64,000 nt of DNA from an uncultured Lachnospiraceae bacterium (GTDB lineage: Bacteria > Bacillota > Clostridia > Lachnospirales > Lachnospiraceae): positions 124,001 through 188,000 of the forward strand of contig CAJTUC010000001.1 in the NCBI GenBank assembly GCA_910579395.1, given 5' to 3'. Positions 8,105-15,244 of the stretch are shown here, in pieces. The position numbers and the translations under genes are program-made. The notes under the pieces were generated by a model. It was not told where the DNA came from, did no database searches, and saw only the letters and a list, made by a program, of their open reading frames with translations. Position 1 is the stretch's first letter. Each line of letters starts with the position of its first letter.

Positions 8105-8632
8105 ATGAACAGGGAAAAGGTATTGGTAGTAGTGGATATGCAGAAGGATTTTATTGACGGTGCATTGGGGACGAAGGAGGCAGTCGGAATCGTCGAGAAA
8201 GCGGCAGCCGAAATTGCACAGTTTACGGGCAGGATTTTCGTGACAATGGATACTCATGAGAACAATTATCTGGAGACGGCCGAGGGAAAGAAACTTCCGG
8301 TTCCGCATTGTATCAAAGGAACGGACGGATGGCTTTTAAATGAAAAGATACAGGCGGCATTAGCCGGAAAAGTATATACGATAATTGAAAAGGGGACGTT
8401 TGGCTCCATGAAGTTAGCCGATGCGATTTGTGAGATTGGAAATCAGGAGGAACTGGAAATCGAGTGCTTCGGTCTGTGTACTGACATATGTGTCGTTTCC
8501 AATGTGCTGTTGTTAAAGGCGAATTTCCCGGAAGCAAAGATTATGGTCAGAGCGGACTGCTGTGCAGGAGTAACGCCGGAAAGTCACGAGGCAGCGTTGA
8601 AAACAATGCAGATGTGTCAGATTGAAGTATGA
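8105..8632 (+). CDS. pncA: Nicotinamidase / isochorismatase-family cysteine hydrolase
   Basis: This 175-residue cytoplasmic hydrolase has the isochorismatase fold: VLVVVDMQKDFIDGALG holds the catalytic Asp, the DTHENNYLETAEGKKLPVPHCIKGTDGW region resembles the metal-binding and Lys part, and ECFGLCTDICVVSN holds the nucleophilic Cys. The likely reaction is nicotinamide to nicotinate plus ammonia. The NAD-salvage neighbours (PRPP synthetase, NAMPT/NAPRT-type transferase, NadE, NrtR) support the nicotinamidase assignment over isochorismatase. The start has AAAGGAG nine bases upstream. It is the first gene of the + strand cargo operon of the element, directly after the family B MITE. Confidence 0.85.
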   Translation: MNREKVLVVVDMQKDFIDGALGTKEAVGIVEKAAAEIAQFTGRIFVTMDTHENNYLETAEGKKLPVPHCIKGTDGWLLNEKIQAALAGKVYTIIEKGTFGSMKLADAICEIGNQEELEIECFGLCTDICVVSNVLLLKANFPEAKIMVRADCCAGVTPESHEAALKTMQMCQIEV

Positions 8633-8690
8633 AGTGCAATTCTCCGAGGGCTGTGGGAAAATTTAAAGATAGATAGACAGGAGGCCGATT

Positions 8691-9506
8691 ATGATCAGAA
8701 TAAATGAAAATGACGTAAGTGTCAATAAATTTCCCGATGGAACACTTTTATTAAAAGAACTGATTTCAGAGGATTGCGGTCAGGAGGAAAGGAAGCGGAA
8801 GGCGACGATAACATGGCTTTTTGAAAATAACGAAGAGCTGGTGACGCTGATTTATCTGGCGGGGCATCTCCGGGCGCACGGTGTGGCAGAATTGTCACTC
8901 GATATGCCATATATCCCGAATGCCCGCCAGGATCGTGTGAAAGCAGCGGAAGATGTTTTTACGCTGAAATACTTTGCGGAAGTGATCAACTGGCTGAACT
9001 TTGATTCCGTTACCGTTCTGGATCCGCATTCTTCCGTCAGTGAAGCATTAATTGATAAGATTCTGGTGCGGACGCCGGAGCCTTTTATCCAGAAGGTCAT
9101 CAATAAAATCGGCGGTGAAAAAGAACTGACGATGTTCTATCCCGATGAGGGGGCGTGCAAGCGGTATTCCGGGATGTTCAGACTGCCCTATGCCTTCGGA
9201 ATCAAGAATCGGGACTGGGAGACGGGAGACATCAGGGGGCTGGATGTATCCGGAATGACGGACTGTATTCGGGACAGGAAGATTCTGATCGTAGACGATA
9301 TTTCCAGTAAGGGCGGTACCTTTTATTTCAGCGCAAAGAAGCTGAAAGAGCTGGGGGCAGGAGAGATTTATCTGTATATTTCACATTGTGAGAATACCAT
9401 TCTGGAAGGCGATGTTTTGACGAGCGGCTTGATTAAAAGGGTTTTTACGACGAACAGCATTTTTACGAAAAAAGATGAAAGGATAGAGGTGTTTGATTAT
9501 GAATAA
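8691..9506 (+). CDS. prs: Ribose-phosphate pyrophosphokinase-like protein
   Basis: This 271-residue protein resembles PRPP synthetase, which makes 5-phosphoribosyl-1-pyrophosphate from ribose 5-phosphate and ATP. The C-terminal PRPP-binding loop ILIVDDISSKGGTF is clear, and the N-terminal part has MPYIPNARQDRVKAAEDVFTLKYFAEVIN, matching the family's 'YxPyaRqDR' flexible loop. It is shorter than housekeeping Prs (~315 residues), like the variants clustered with NAMPT in phages and some bacteria. Its stop codon overlaps the start of the NAMPT gene by 8 bases, indicating coupled translation. The inferred job is to supply PRPP to the next enzyme. Confidence 0.88.
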   Translation: MIRINENDVSVNKFPDGTLLLKELISEDCGQEERKRKATITWLFENNEELVTLIYLAGHLRAHGVAELSLDMPYIPNARQDRVKAAEDVFTLKYFAEVINWLNFDSVTVLDPHSSVSEALIDKILVRTPEPFIQKVINKIGGEKELTMFYPDEGACKRYSGMFRLPYAFGIKNRDWETGDIRGLDVSGMTDCIRDRKILIVDDISSKGGTFYFSAKKLKELGAGEIYLYISHCENTILEGDVLTSGLIKRVFTTNSIFTKKDERIEVFDYE

Positions 9507-10968
9507 GACAAATCCAATGTTGTTGATTGATTATTATAAAGCGGTGCACGCGGAGATGCTTCCTGAAAGGATGACAAAATCCGTATCCTATTTTACGCCG
9601 AGGATGAGCCGGATTGGGCGGTGGGATAAGGTAGTCATGTTCGGTCTGCAGGGTTTTATCAAAACATATCTGATCGATTATTTTAATAAAGAATTTTTTG
9701 AAAGACCTTTTGGGGAAGTCATTGCAGAATATAAAAGAGTTCTGGATAACACGCTGGGAACCGGTATATACGGCATTGAAAAAATTGAGAAGCTTCACAG
9801 ATTGGGATATCTGCCAATTGAAATCATCGCATTGCCCGAGGGAACGAGAGTTCCGGTCCATGTACCGATGTTCGGCATTACGAATACGCATCCTGATTTC
9901 GCGTGGCTGCCACAGGCGCTGGAAAGTCTGATTTCCGCGGAAAGCTGGCATCCCATGATCGCAGCGACGGTAGGTTATACTTATCGTGAGATCGTGAACC
10001 GATATTATGATCTGACCTGCGATGACAGTCTCGAAAAAGCGAAAGCACTCGGAGCGTTCGATTTCAGAGGGGAAGAATGCACGGAATCAGCAATCAAGGC
10101 AGGCGCAGGCTGGTGCCTTTCTTTTCTGAATACGGCGACGGTACCGGTCGTTCCATGGCTGGAACAGCTGTATTGCTGTGACTGTACGAAAGAGCCGGTC
10201 GCTTTTGGCAGCCCAAGTACGGAGCATGCGGTCATGTGCAGCAATTTTGCGGTGGACGGCGACGAGATCACTTTTCTGCGGCGGCTGCTCACCGAAATCT
10301 ATCCGAATACAAGTGTTTCGGTGGTGTTGGATTCTTACGATTATTGGAATGTGATTGAGAATATCCTGCCGCAGTTGAAAGAGGAGATCATGAACCACAA
10401 TGGATGTATGCTGATGCGCGGCGATTCCGGCGACTGTGTGGAAGTCGTTACAAAAACTGTTTTCAAGCTGTGGGAGGAATTCGGCGGAACAATGAACAGC
10501 AAAGGCTATAAAGTGCTGGATCCTCATGTAAAGGCGATTTACGGTGATTCCATTACTGTGCAGCGGTGCGGACAGATCTACCGGATTTTGGAAGAAAACG
10601 GTTTTGCCTGCTCCAATGTGGCGCTCGGTGTCGGTTCTTTTTCCTTCCAGTGCATCGAAGAGGACGGTGTTCTGAAGCCTTTTACGAGAGATACGTTCAG
10701 TTCCTGCATCAAGGCGACCTACTGCGAAATTGACGGGAAACCGTACCCAATCTTCAAAGACCCGAAGGATGGCGGCTTTAAAAAGTCTCAAAAAGGCTGC
10801 TGTGCCGTATCGGAGGAAAACGGAGAACTGCGGTACAGGGATGAACTGAATTGGGAAGAGGCATCTTCCGGCAGCAATCTTTTACAGACAGTATTTAAAG
10901 ACGGCGTTCTGATCAAAGAACAGTCGCTGCGGGAGATACGGAATAGGTTACACGCGGATGCGTTTTAA
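9499..10968 (+). CDS. nadV: Nicotinamide/nicotinate phosphoribosyltransferase (NadV/NAMPT type)
   Basis: This 489-residue enzyme transfers the phosphoribosyl group of PRPP to nicotinamide (NMN product) or nicotinate. Length and motifs fit the NAMPT type: MLLIDYYKAVHAEMLP at the N-terminus, LPIEIIALPEGTRVPVHVPMFGITNTHPDFAWLPQALES, the FDFRGEECTESAIKAGAGW region, GDSGDCVEVV and VLDPHVKAIYGDSI in the phosphate-binding area, and VALGVGSFSFQC. The ATG at 9499 overlaps the prs stop. In the same operon nicotinamidase would deamidate nicotinamide, so both routes (NMN and NaMN) are conceivable. The C-terminal end lies 2 bases from a family A repeat. Confidence 0.88.
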   Translation: MNKTNPMLLIDYYKAVHAEMLPERMTKSVSYFTPRMSRIGRWDKVVMFGLQGFIKTYLIDYFNKEFFERPFGEVIAEYKRVLDNTLGTGIYGIEKIEKLHRLGYLPIEIIALPEGTRVPVHVPMFGITNTHPDFAWLPQALESLISAESWHPMIAATVGYTYREIVNRYYDLTCDDSLEKAKALGAFDFRGEECTESAIKAGAGWCLSFLNTATVPVVPWLEQLYCCDCTKEPVAFGSPSTEHAVMCSNFAVDGDEITFLRRLLTEIYPNTSVSVVLDSYDYWNVIENILPQLKEEIMNHNGCMLMRGDSGDCVEVVTKTVFKLWEEFGGTMNSKGYKVLDPHVKAIYGDSITVQRCGQIYRILEENGFACSNVALGVGSFSFQCIEEDGVLKPFTRDTFSSCIKATYCEIDGKPYPIFKDPKDGGFKKSQKGCCAVSEENGELRYRDELNWEEASSGSNLLQTVFKDGVLIKEQSLREIRNRLHADAF

Positions 10969-10970
10969 AA

Positions 10971-11066
10971 GTGTGAGATAGGTTCGCGTGGCGAACCTAT
11001 CTCACACTGCAGAATGCCCTGGCGGCCATTCTGCACGAATTGTTTGTGCCGTCTGTGGCGTCATGA
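10971..11066. repeat. Family A repeat, short copy 2
   Basis: Here the outer stem and the GGTTCGC arm are fused into one perfect 17-bp hairpin, GTGTGAGATAGGTTCGC / GCGAACCTATCTCACAC with a 3-base loop; the AGAAGTTCT arm is absent. The companion hairpin GCAGAATG...CATTCTGC and the TGCCG...GGC block follow. It starts 2 bases after the stop of the NAMPT gene. Confidence 0.85.
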
Positions 11067-11101
11067 TGGGAAGTGTGTGGGAAAGGAGCATGGTTATAAG
11101 A

Positions 11102-11854
11102 ATGAAAGAATTTCGTGCAATGGAAGTAAAAGAGAAATGTGTAACGTGGATCAGGGATTTTTTTGAAAAAAACGGAAAAGGCTGCAACTGCATTATCGGC
11201 ATTTCGGGAGGAAAGGACAGTTCTGTCACGGCGGCTTTATGCGTGGAAGCACTCGGCAAAGACCGGGTCATCGGGGTTCTCATGCCGAACGGGGATCAGA
11301 GTGATATCGATGTGGCAGAACGACTGGTGGAATTTTTAGGAATCACGGGCATTACCGTCAATATCGGGCCAATCGTGCAGGCAGCAGCACAGGGCATACA
11401 GCAGATGCTGCCGGAGGGCTTGAGCAGTCAGGCTGCAGTCAATCTGCCCGCCCGCATCCGCATGGCTGTTCTGTATGCGGTATCGCAGTCAAAGAACGGC
11501 AGGGTGGCGAATACCTGCAACCTTTCGGAAGACTGGGTCGGTTATTCGACGCGTTATGGCGACAGTGTGGGAGATTTCAGCCCCCTTTCCGAGCTGACGG
11601 TCACGGAGGTGAAACTGGTGGGTAAAGCGGCCGGCCTGCCGGACGAATATATTGAAAAGGTGCCTTCTGACGGCCTTTGTGGAAAAAGTGACGAGGAAAA
11701 TCTTGGCTTTTCCTATGAAGTGCTGGACAGATATATCCGCACCGGGGAAATAGAAGATGCTGCTGTCAGGGAGAAAATAGACAGGCTGCATGAGAAGAAT
11801 CTGTTCAAGCTGCAGCTGATGCCAAAGTTTACAGAGCCGGAAGTTCCGGCTTGA
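11102..11854 (+). CDS. nadE: NAD synthetase, ammonia-dependent type
   Basis: This ~250-residue enzyme would amidate nicotinate adenine dinucleotide to NAD+ with ATP. The PP-loop CIIGISGGKDSSVTAALCVEALG, the PNGDQSD segment and the later NTCNLSEDWVGYSTRYGDSVGDFSPLSELTVTEV stretch are diagnostic. It lacks a glutaminase domain, unlike the second NAD synthetase at 32483-34393. Two in-frame starts exist, ATG 11090 and ATG 11102: AAAGGAG ends one base before the first and 13 bases before the second, so I take the second. The stretch upstream that is open in this frame is repeat A, not protein. It follows the NAMPT gene in the cargo operon. Confidence 0.9.
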   Translation: MKEFRAMEVKEKCVTWIRDFFEKNGKGCNCIIGISGGKDSSVTAALCVEALGKDRVIGVLMPNGDQSDIDVAERLVEFLGITGITVNIGPIVQAAAQGIQQMLPEGLSSQAAVNLPARIRMAVLYAVSQSKNGRVANTCNLSEDWVGYSTRYGDSVGDFSPLSELTVTEVKLVGKAAGLPDEYIEKVPSDGLCGKSDEENLGFSYEVLDRYIRTGEIEDAAVREKIDRLHEKNLFKLQLMPKFTEPEVPA

Positions 11855-11878
11855 GAAAGTGAGTCAGGGGGAAAGAGA

Positions 11879-12532
11879 ATGATCACATTACTACCGGAGA
11901 AAAAAGGAACTTTTCTGCGCGCGTCCCTGTGCGATAGCTGTAACTTTTCCTGTGAATATTGCGCAAAGGATATGGGGATGGAAAATCATACGTCGGAGTG
12001 CGTCAAAGCCGGTTTGCTGAGCGCGGAGGAATACAGCAGAAATCCGGAGAAAATTGCGGCCCACGGATTTGAAATCATTTCCTTTACGGGCGGCGAACCG
12101 GTGCTTTGTAAAGATTTTGCCGATATCGCACAGGCGGCGGGAAGGCTGTTCCGGGTCGTGGAGATCACGACAAACGGTTCGAAACTGCACGAGCATATGG
12201 AAGCGATTCGAAAATATGTGGATGTACTGAAAATATCAGTCGATGCGGCGGATGATGCTCTGCGGGTAAAAATTACCCGTCAGAATGATGCAAAGGATAC
12301 TCTGCAGATCGTGGAAATGTGCTGTCGGGCAGGGATTGCGCAAATCGGACTAAATTTTGTCTACATGAAGCAGAATGCAGAAGAACTGCCTAAACTGATT
12401 ACATTTGTAAAAAGACTGAATAGGAAGTATAATCGTAATATATATATCAGCGTTCTGGATTTGTATTATTTCAAAGAAAACGATGCTTTCTGGCGGGAGC
12501 AGTTCAGCAATTTGAAAAAACTGCGGCCTTAA
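11879..12532 (+). CDS. Radical SAM protein
   Basis: The 217-residue protein has the radical SAM cluster motif CDSCNFSCEYC (CxxxCxxC, residues 18-25), the FTGGEPVLCKDF motif for SAM binding and ITTNGS, so it should bind a 4Fe-4S cluster and generate a deoxyadenosyl radical. It resembles the core domain of MoaA-type enzymes but lacks a C-terminal second-cluster (SPASM) domain, so it may be a minimal or truncated member. The substrate is unknown. It sits between nadE and a degraded tRNA-ligase-like gene in the cargo operon. Confidence 0.82.
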   Translation: MITLLPEKKGTFLRASLCDSCNFSCEYCAKDMGMENHTSECVKAGLLSAEEYSRNPEKIAAHGFEIISFTGGEPVLCKDFADIAQAAGRLFRVVEITTNGSKLHEHMEAIRKYVDVLKISVDAADDALRVKITRQNDAKDTLQIVEMCCRAGIAQIGLNFVYMKQNAEELPKLITFVKRLNRKYNRNIYISVLDLYYFKENDAFWREQFSNLKKLRP

Positions 12533-12544
12533 CTGTGAGGGATA

Positions 12545-12918
12545 TTGTCAGGAGAGGGCGTTTCGGAGACGCATTTGCGGGAATTTATGCAGATTGATTT
12601 GGAATTGCAGATAGATTCCTTCGCGGAACTGATGGATACGGCAAAGGAGTTACTTCACTGTTTATGCGAAGATGCTGTTTGGGAACTGGTTCCATACCTG
12701 CCGCTCACTACCGGGAACTTGGCCGTTATCGGGGAAAACCCATCGGGGGCTTCGCAATCGGGATTGAGCGCTTTATCATGGTTATGACAGGTGTGTCAGA
12801 TATCAGGGAGACGACGGCGTTCAATAGATGGCAGCAGAGGCGGGCGTACGGAATGATCATCTTTTTCGGAAAGGAGCAGAACGCGCAACCATCTGAATTG
12901 GAGGAAATATGCGCATGA
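12545..12918 (+). pseudogene. Degenerate class II aminoacyl-tRNA ligase-like fragment
   Basis: Two overlapping frames carry pieces of the C-terminal catalytic domain of an asparaginyl/aspartyl-tRNA-synthetase-like protein. The frame from 12545 has VSETHLREFMQIDLELQIDSFAELMD (motif 2 neighbourhood, 'hLrEF..iDlEm'). The frame from 12664 has KPIGGFAIGIERFIMVMTGVSDIRETTAF (motif 3, 'GxGiERl.M...g..nIRe'). A frame change between about 12665 and 12740 and the lack of the N-terminal two thirds mark it as broken. Intact relatives may be amino acid ligases rather than true synthetases. Confidence 0.65.
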
Positions 12919-13700
12919 GCGGAAAAGATAGAGAAGTGAACGAGGGTGAGAAGGAGTTTCTGGATCATTATCATCCGGAGAAATACGCATCTATTTCCAT
13001 CACGGTCGATGCCATTGTGTTCGGCGTGATGAAGGATACGACGGATAATTACAGGAAGCTGGACAGGCAGTCTTTGAAGATTCTGCTGGTAAAGCGGGAG
13101 CGTTATCCTTATAAAGACTGTTACTGCCTGCCCGGTGGTTTTGTCGGGGAAAAGGAGACTTTTGAGGATACGCTCGGCCGGGTGTTGATGAACAAAACGG
13201 GCCTTGCCAATATTTACAGCGAACAGCTCTATACTTTTGGCAGCGTGGAGCGCGACCCGCGGATGCGGATTGTCAGCTGTGCCTATATTTCGCTCGTCGA
13301 TATCAACCAGACGAAGACTGAGGGAGCCGAATGGTTTGACATAAAGGATATTCACAGGATGGAGCTCGCATTTGACCATAACATGATTATCGAAGAGGCG
13401 CTCAAGCGCCTCAGGGGTAAGATTAATTATACGGATATCGTATTTCATATGATGCCGCAGGAGTTTACCATCAGTGAACTGCAGGAAGTATACGAGATCA
13501 TACTCGGGAAAAAGCTGCTTGCGGCGGCGTTTCGGCGGACGATTTCCGAGAAACTTGAAGATACGGGGAAGATGACATCGAACGCGGGACACCGGCCTTC
13601 CAGAATTTACCAATACAAAAAAACGTCGCTGCCGCTAGTTACTGCCGGCATGGGGGAACGAGGATACTGCAAAGATTCTGGAAATTCTGAAGAAACATGA
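12909..13700 (+). CDS. nrtR: NrtR-like Nudix transcriptional regulator of NAD metabolism
   Basis: The N-terminal ~150 residues form a Nudix domain (ITVDAIVFGV..., ILLVKRERYPYKDCYCLPGGFV, then a degenerate Nudix box EKETFEDTLGRVLMNKTGL that lacks the full GX5EX7REUXEEXGU set). The C-terminal part (FTISELQEVYEIILGKKLLAAAFRRTISEKLEDTG) is the winged helix typical of NrtR, a repressor that senses ADP-ribose or related NAD metabolites. The last ~25 residues (TSLPLVTAGMGERG...SGNSEET) have no counterpart I know in the family and run across the right boundary of the element into pdaB sequence, so this tail is a product of the insertion. GGAGG stands four bases before ATG 12909; ATG 12915 is an alternative. 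It likely controls the cargo operon. Confidence 0.85.
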   Translation: MRMSGKDREVNEGEKEFLDHYHPEKYASISITVDAIVFGVMKDTTDNYRKLDRQSLKILLVKRERYPYKDCYCLPGGFVGEKETFEDTLGRVLMNKTGLANIYSEQLYTFGSVERDPRMRIVSCAYISLVDINQTKTEGAEWFDIKDIHRMELAFDHNMIIEEALKRLRGKINYTDIVFHMMPQEFTISELQEVYEIILGKKLLAAAFRRTISEKLEDTGKMTSNAGHRPSRIYQYKKTSLPLVTAGMGERGYCKDSGNSEET

Positions 13701-14232
13701 TGTGAAAGTGACTTTTTTTATGACAGGGGGATGGGTGGAAGCTTACCCTGATGATGTGAAAGCCATTCTGGCAGCAGGTCACGATTTGGGCAATCACAGC
13801 GAGAACCACAAAAATATGTCACAGCTGTCAGACAGCGAATGCGAAGAAGAATTGATGTCGGTGCATAACAAAGTTCTTGAACTGACGGGCTATGAAATGT
13901 TTCTATTTCGTCCGCCCTACGGAGATTATGACAATCATGTCATAAAAATGGCGTATAAGTGCGGGTATTATCCGATTCAATGGGATGTGGATTCCCTCGA
14001 CTGGAAGGACTATGGCGTAGATTCCATCATCAAGACGGTCACGGAGCATAAACATCTTGGTAATGGCAGCATCATCCTCTGTCACAACGGCGCCAAGTAT
14101 ACGGCGGAGGCATTGGAAACGCTGATTACCACGTTACAGGGACAGGGATATGAGTTCGTACCGATTTCGCAGTTGATCTACCGGGATAATTATCATATGA
14201 AGGCGGACGGGACGCAGGCTTCCGGCCTATAG
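13651..14232 (+). CDS. pdaB: PdaB-like polysaccharide deacetylase, 3' part of interrupted gene
   Basis: This frame has no start of its own near the boundary (first internal ATG at 13702) but continues the 4902-5279 gene exactly: W-GNEDTAKILEILKKHDVKVTFFMTGGWVEAYP. It has the rest of the NodB deacetylase motifs: GHDLGNHSENHKNMSQLS (metal-binding His residues), FRPPYGDYD, WDVDSLDWKDYG, and SIILCHNGAKYTAEALE with the C-terminal catalytic His. There is no frameshift or stop over 193 codons. As it stands the fragment would lack the membrane anchor and the first catalytic Asp, so activity would need joining to the 5' part. A capA-like remnant follows. Confidence 0.88.
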   Translation, partial: WGNEDTAKILEILKKHDVKVTFFMTGGWVEAYPDDVKAILAAGHDLGNHSENHKNMSQLSDSECEEELMSVHNKVLELTGYEMFLFRPPYGDYDNHVIKMAYKCGYYPIQWDVDSLDWKDYGVDSIIKTVTEHKHLGNGSIILCHNGAKYTAEALETLITTLQGQGYEFVPISQLIYRDNYHMKADGTQASGL

Positions 14233-14285
14233 AATTTCTGCGGTTCACATTGCGAACTTTTTTCGCCTGAGATAATGTAACGATA

Positions 14286-15122
14286 TGAGGGGAAAGGATT
14301 AAAGGGATACCGGCAATCGTGCTGGTCATCAGCATTTTGTGTGCCTGTGCCGGAACGGAACGGGAAAGGAGGAGATTTACGGGCTGTGGGAAGCCATCTA
14401 TGCAGCGACGTTCTTTTTCGCGGGAGCAGGCGATGACGGATATTACGATAGAGAACCGTCGGTTCAGCAGTCGGAATGGATGGAAAGTTACCGGTACCAA
14501 TGGGAATAAAAGGGAATGAAGAGCAAAATTTATGATACCAAAAGCTTTTTTACAGAGGCGCATATAAAATGCCTTGGCATCCAGTCGGAAGAGGAGACGG
14601 ATTATCATCCCTATGAGATTCTTGTCAGGAATGGCGTCCGGTTTGCGCTGCCCAATTATACCTATGGTACGAATGGCATATGGCTGCCCGAAGAGAACCC
14701 CAATATGGTGCATATGCTCGATGATGAAAAAAATAACAAAAGATATTGAAATGGCGAAGAATGAAAGCGATTTCGTCATTGTTTTTGTGCACCGGGGGAC
14801 GGAGTATGCCAAAGAGCCGGATGATTTTCAGCGAAAATGGACGCAGATATTTGCAGATTGTAAAGTGGATGTTGTCGTCGGTACACACCCGCATGTGATT
14901 CAGCCTTATGAGGTCATTCGGGACAATGACGGCCACGAAATGCTGATTTATTATTCCATCGGCAACTATATCAGCGCTCAGCCGGAGGAATCCCGTGTAA
15001 AGGGTGGTATGGCGTCTTTTACCGTGCTGCTGGCGCCCGAAGGATATAAGGTCACGGAATATGATTTCCGGCCGCTGACCATCCGCTGGCAGGAAGGCGG
15101 AAAGTATGTGACGGAATTTTGA
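14286..15122 (+). pseudogene. Decayed CapA/PgsA-like poly-gamma-glutamate synthesis gene
   Basis: Pieces of a CapA-type metallophosphatase-fold lipoprotein appear in different frames: IPAIVLVISILCACAG (lipoprotein signal, near 14305-14350), YDTKSFFTEAHIKCLGIQSEEE... and NGVRFALPNYTYGTNGIWLPEENPNMVHMLDDE (frame of 14516), then after a frame change MAKNESDFVIVFVHRGTEYAKE...DVVVGTHPHVIQPYEVI and LIYYSIGNYISAQ (frame of 14574-15122). The conserved GTHPHVIQ and GNYISAQ motifs are intact but the gene is frameshifted near 14730 and has lost much of its N-terminal half, including the GDvml motif. It is non-functional as read. Confidence 0.78.
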
Positions 15123-15244
15123 GTCCGGCGGATGGACATCTAAAGAAAAAGCCTCTGACTGCCGATATATATACAAACAGTCAAACAAACGGTAAACGGA
15201 GTTACCGGGGCACGGCATAAAAGAGCATCAGGGAGGATGGTCAT

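Larger units (their letters stand above)
5251..13652. mobile_element. 8.4-kb recombinase-bearing element interrupting the pdaB-like gene (skin-like)
   Basis: The segment is bounded by direct repeats CGGCATG at 5251-5257 and 13646-13652. Removing one repeat plus the intervening DNA joins codon GCA (5253-5255) to TGG (13651-13653) and rebuilds the PdaB motif FDAAWGNEDT in frame, giving a 311-residue protein. Both flanking halves are on the + strand and free of frameshifts. A large serine recombinase (5794-7374) lies 0.5 kb from the left boundary, the usual place for an element's own recombinase. Cargo: a coiled-coil protein, nicotinamidase, PRPP synthetase-like protein, NAMPT, NadE, radical SAM protein, a degenerate tRNA-ligase-like gene and an NrtR-like regulator. 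The boundaries and gene restoration are read directly. That excision occurs is inference from the sigK/skin precedent. Confidence 0.8.

Noticed and set aside
9463..10791. Long antisense ORFs opposite the NAMPT gene
   Set aside because: They have no start signals or motifs and overlap a well-supported enzyme.
10988..11101. N-terminal extension of the element's NadE
   Set aside because: The in-frame upstream codons are family A repeat sequence; family homology starts at MKEF and a ribosome binding site precedes that region.
12726..13613. 295-codon minus-strand ORF opposite nrtR
   Set aside because: The + strand encodes a clear Nudix/winged-helix protein; the antisense frame is an artefact of codon usage.
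5251..13652. Inversion or simple chromosomal rearrangement as the cause of the split pdaB
   Set aside because: Both halves are in the same orientation and rejoin precisely at a 7-bp direct repeat, which fits insertion/excision between direct repeats, not inversion.
5251..13652. The element as a complete prophage
   Set aside because: No capsid, terminase, tail, lysis or replication genes are present in the 8.4 kb; only the recombinase is phage-like.
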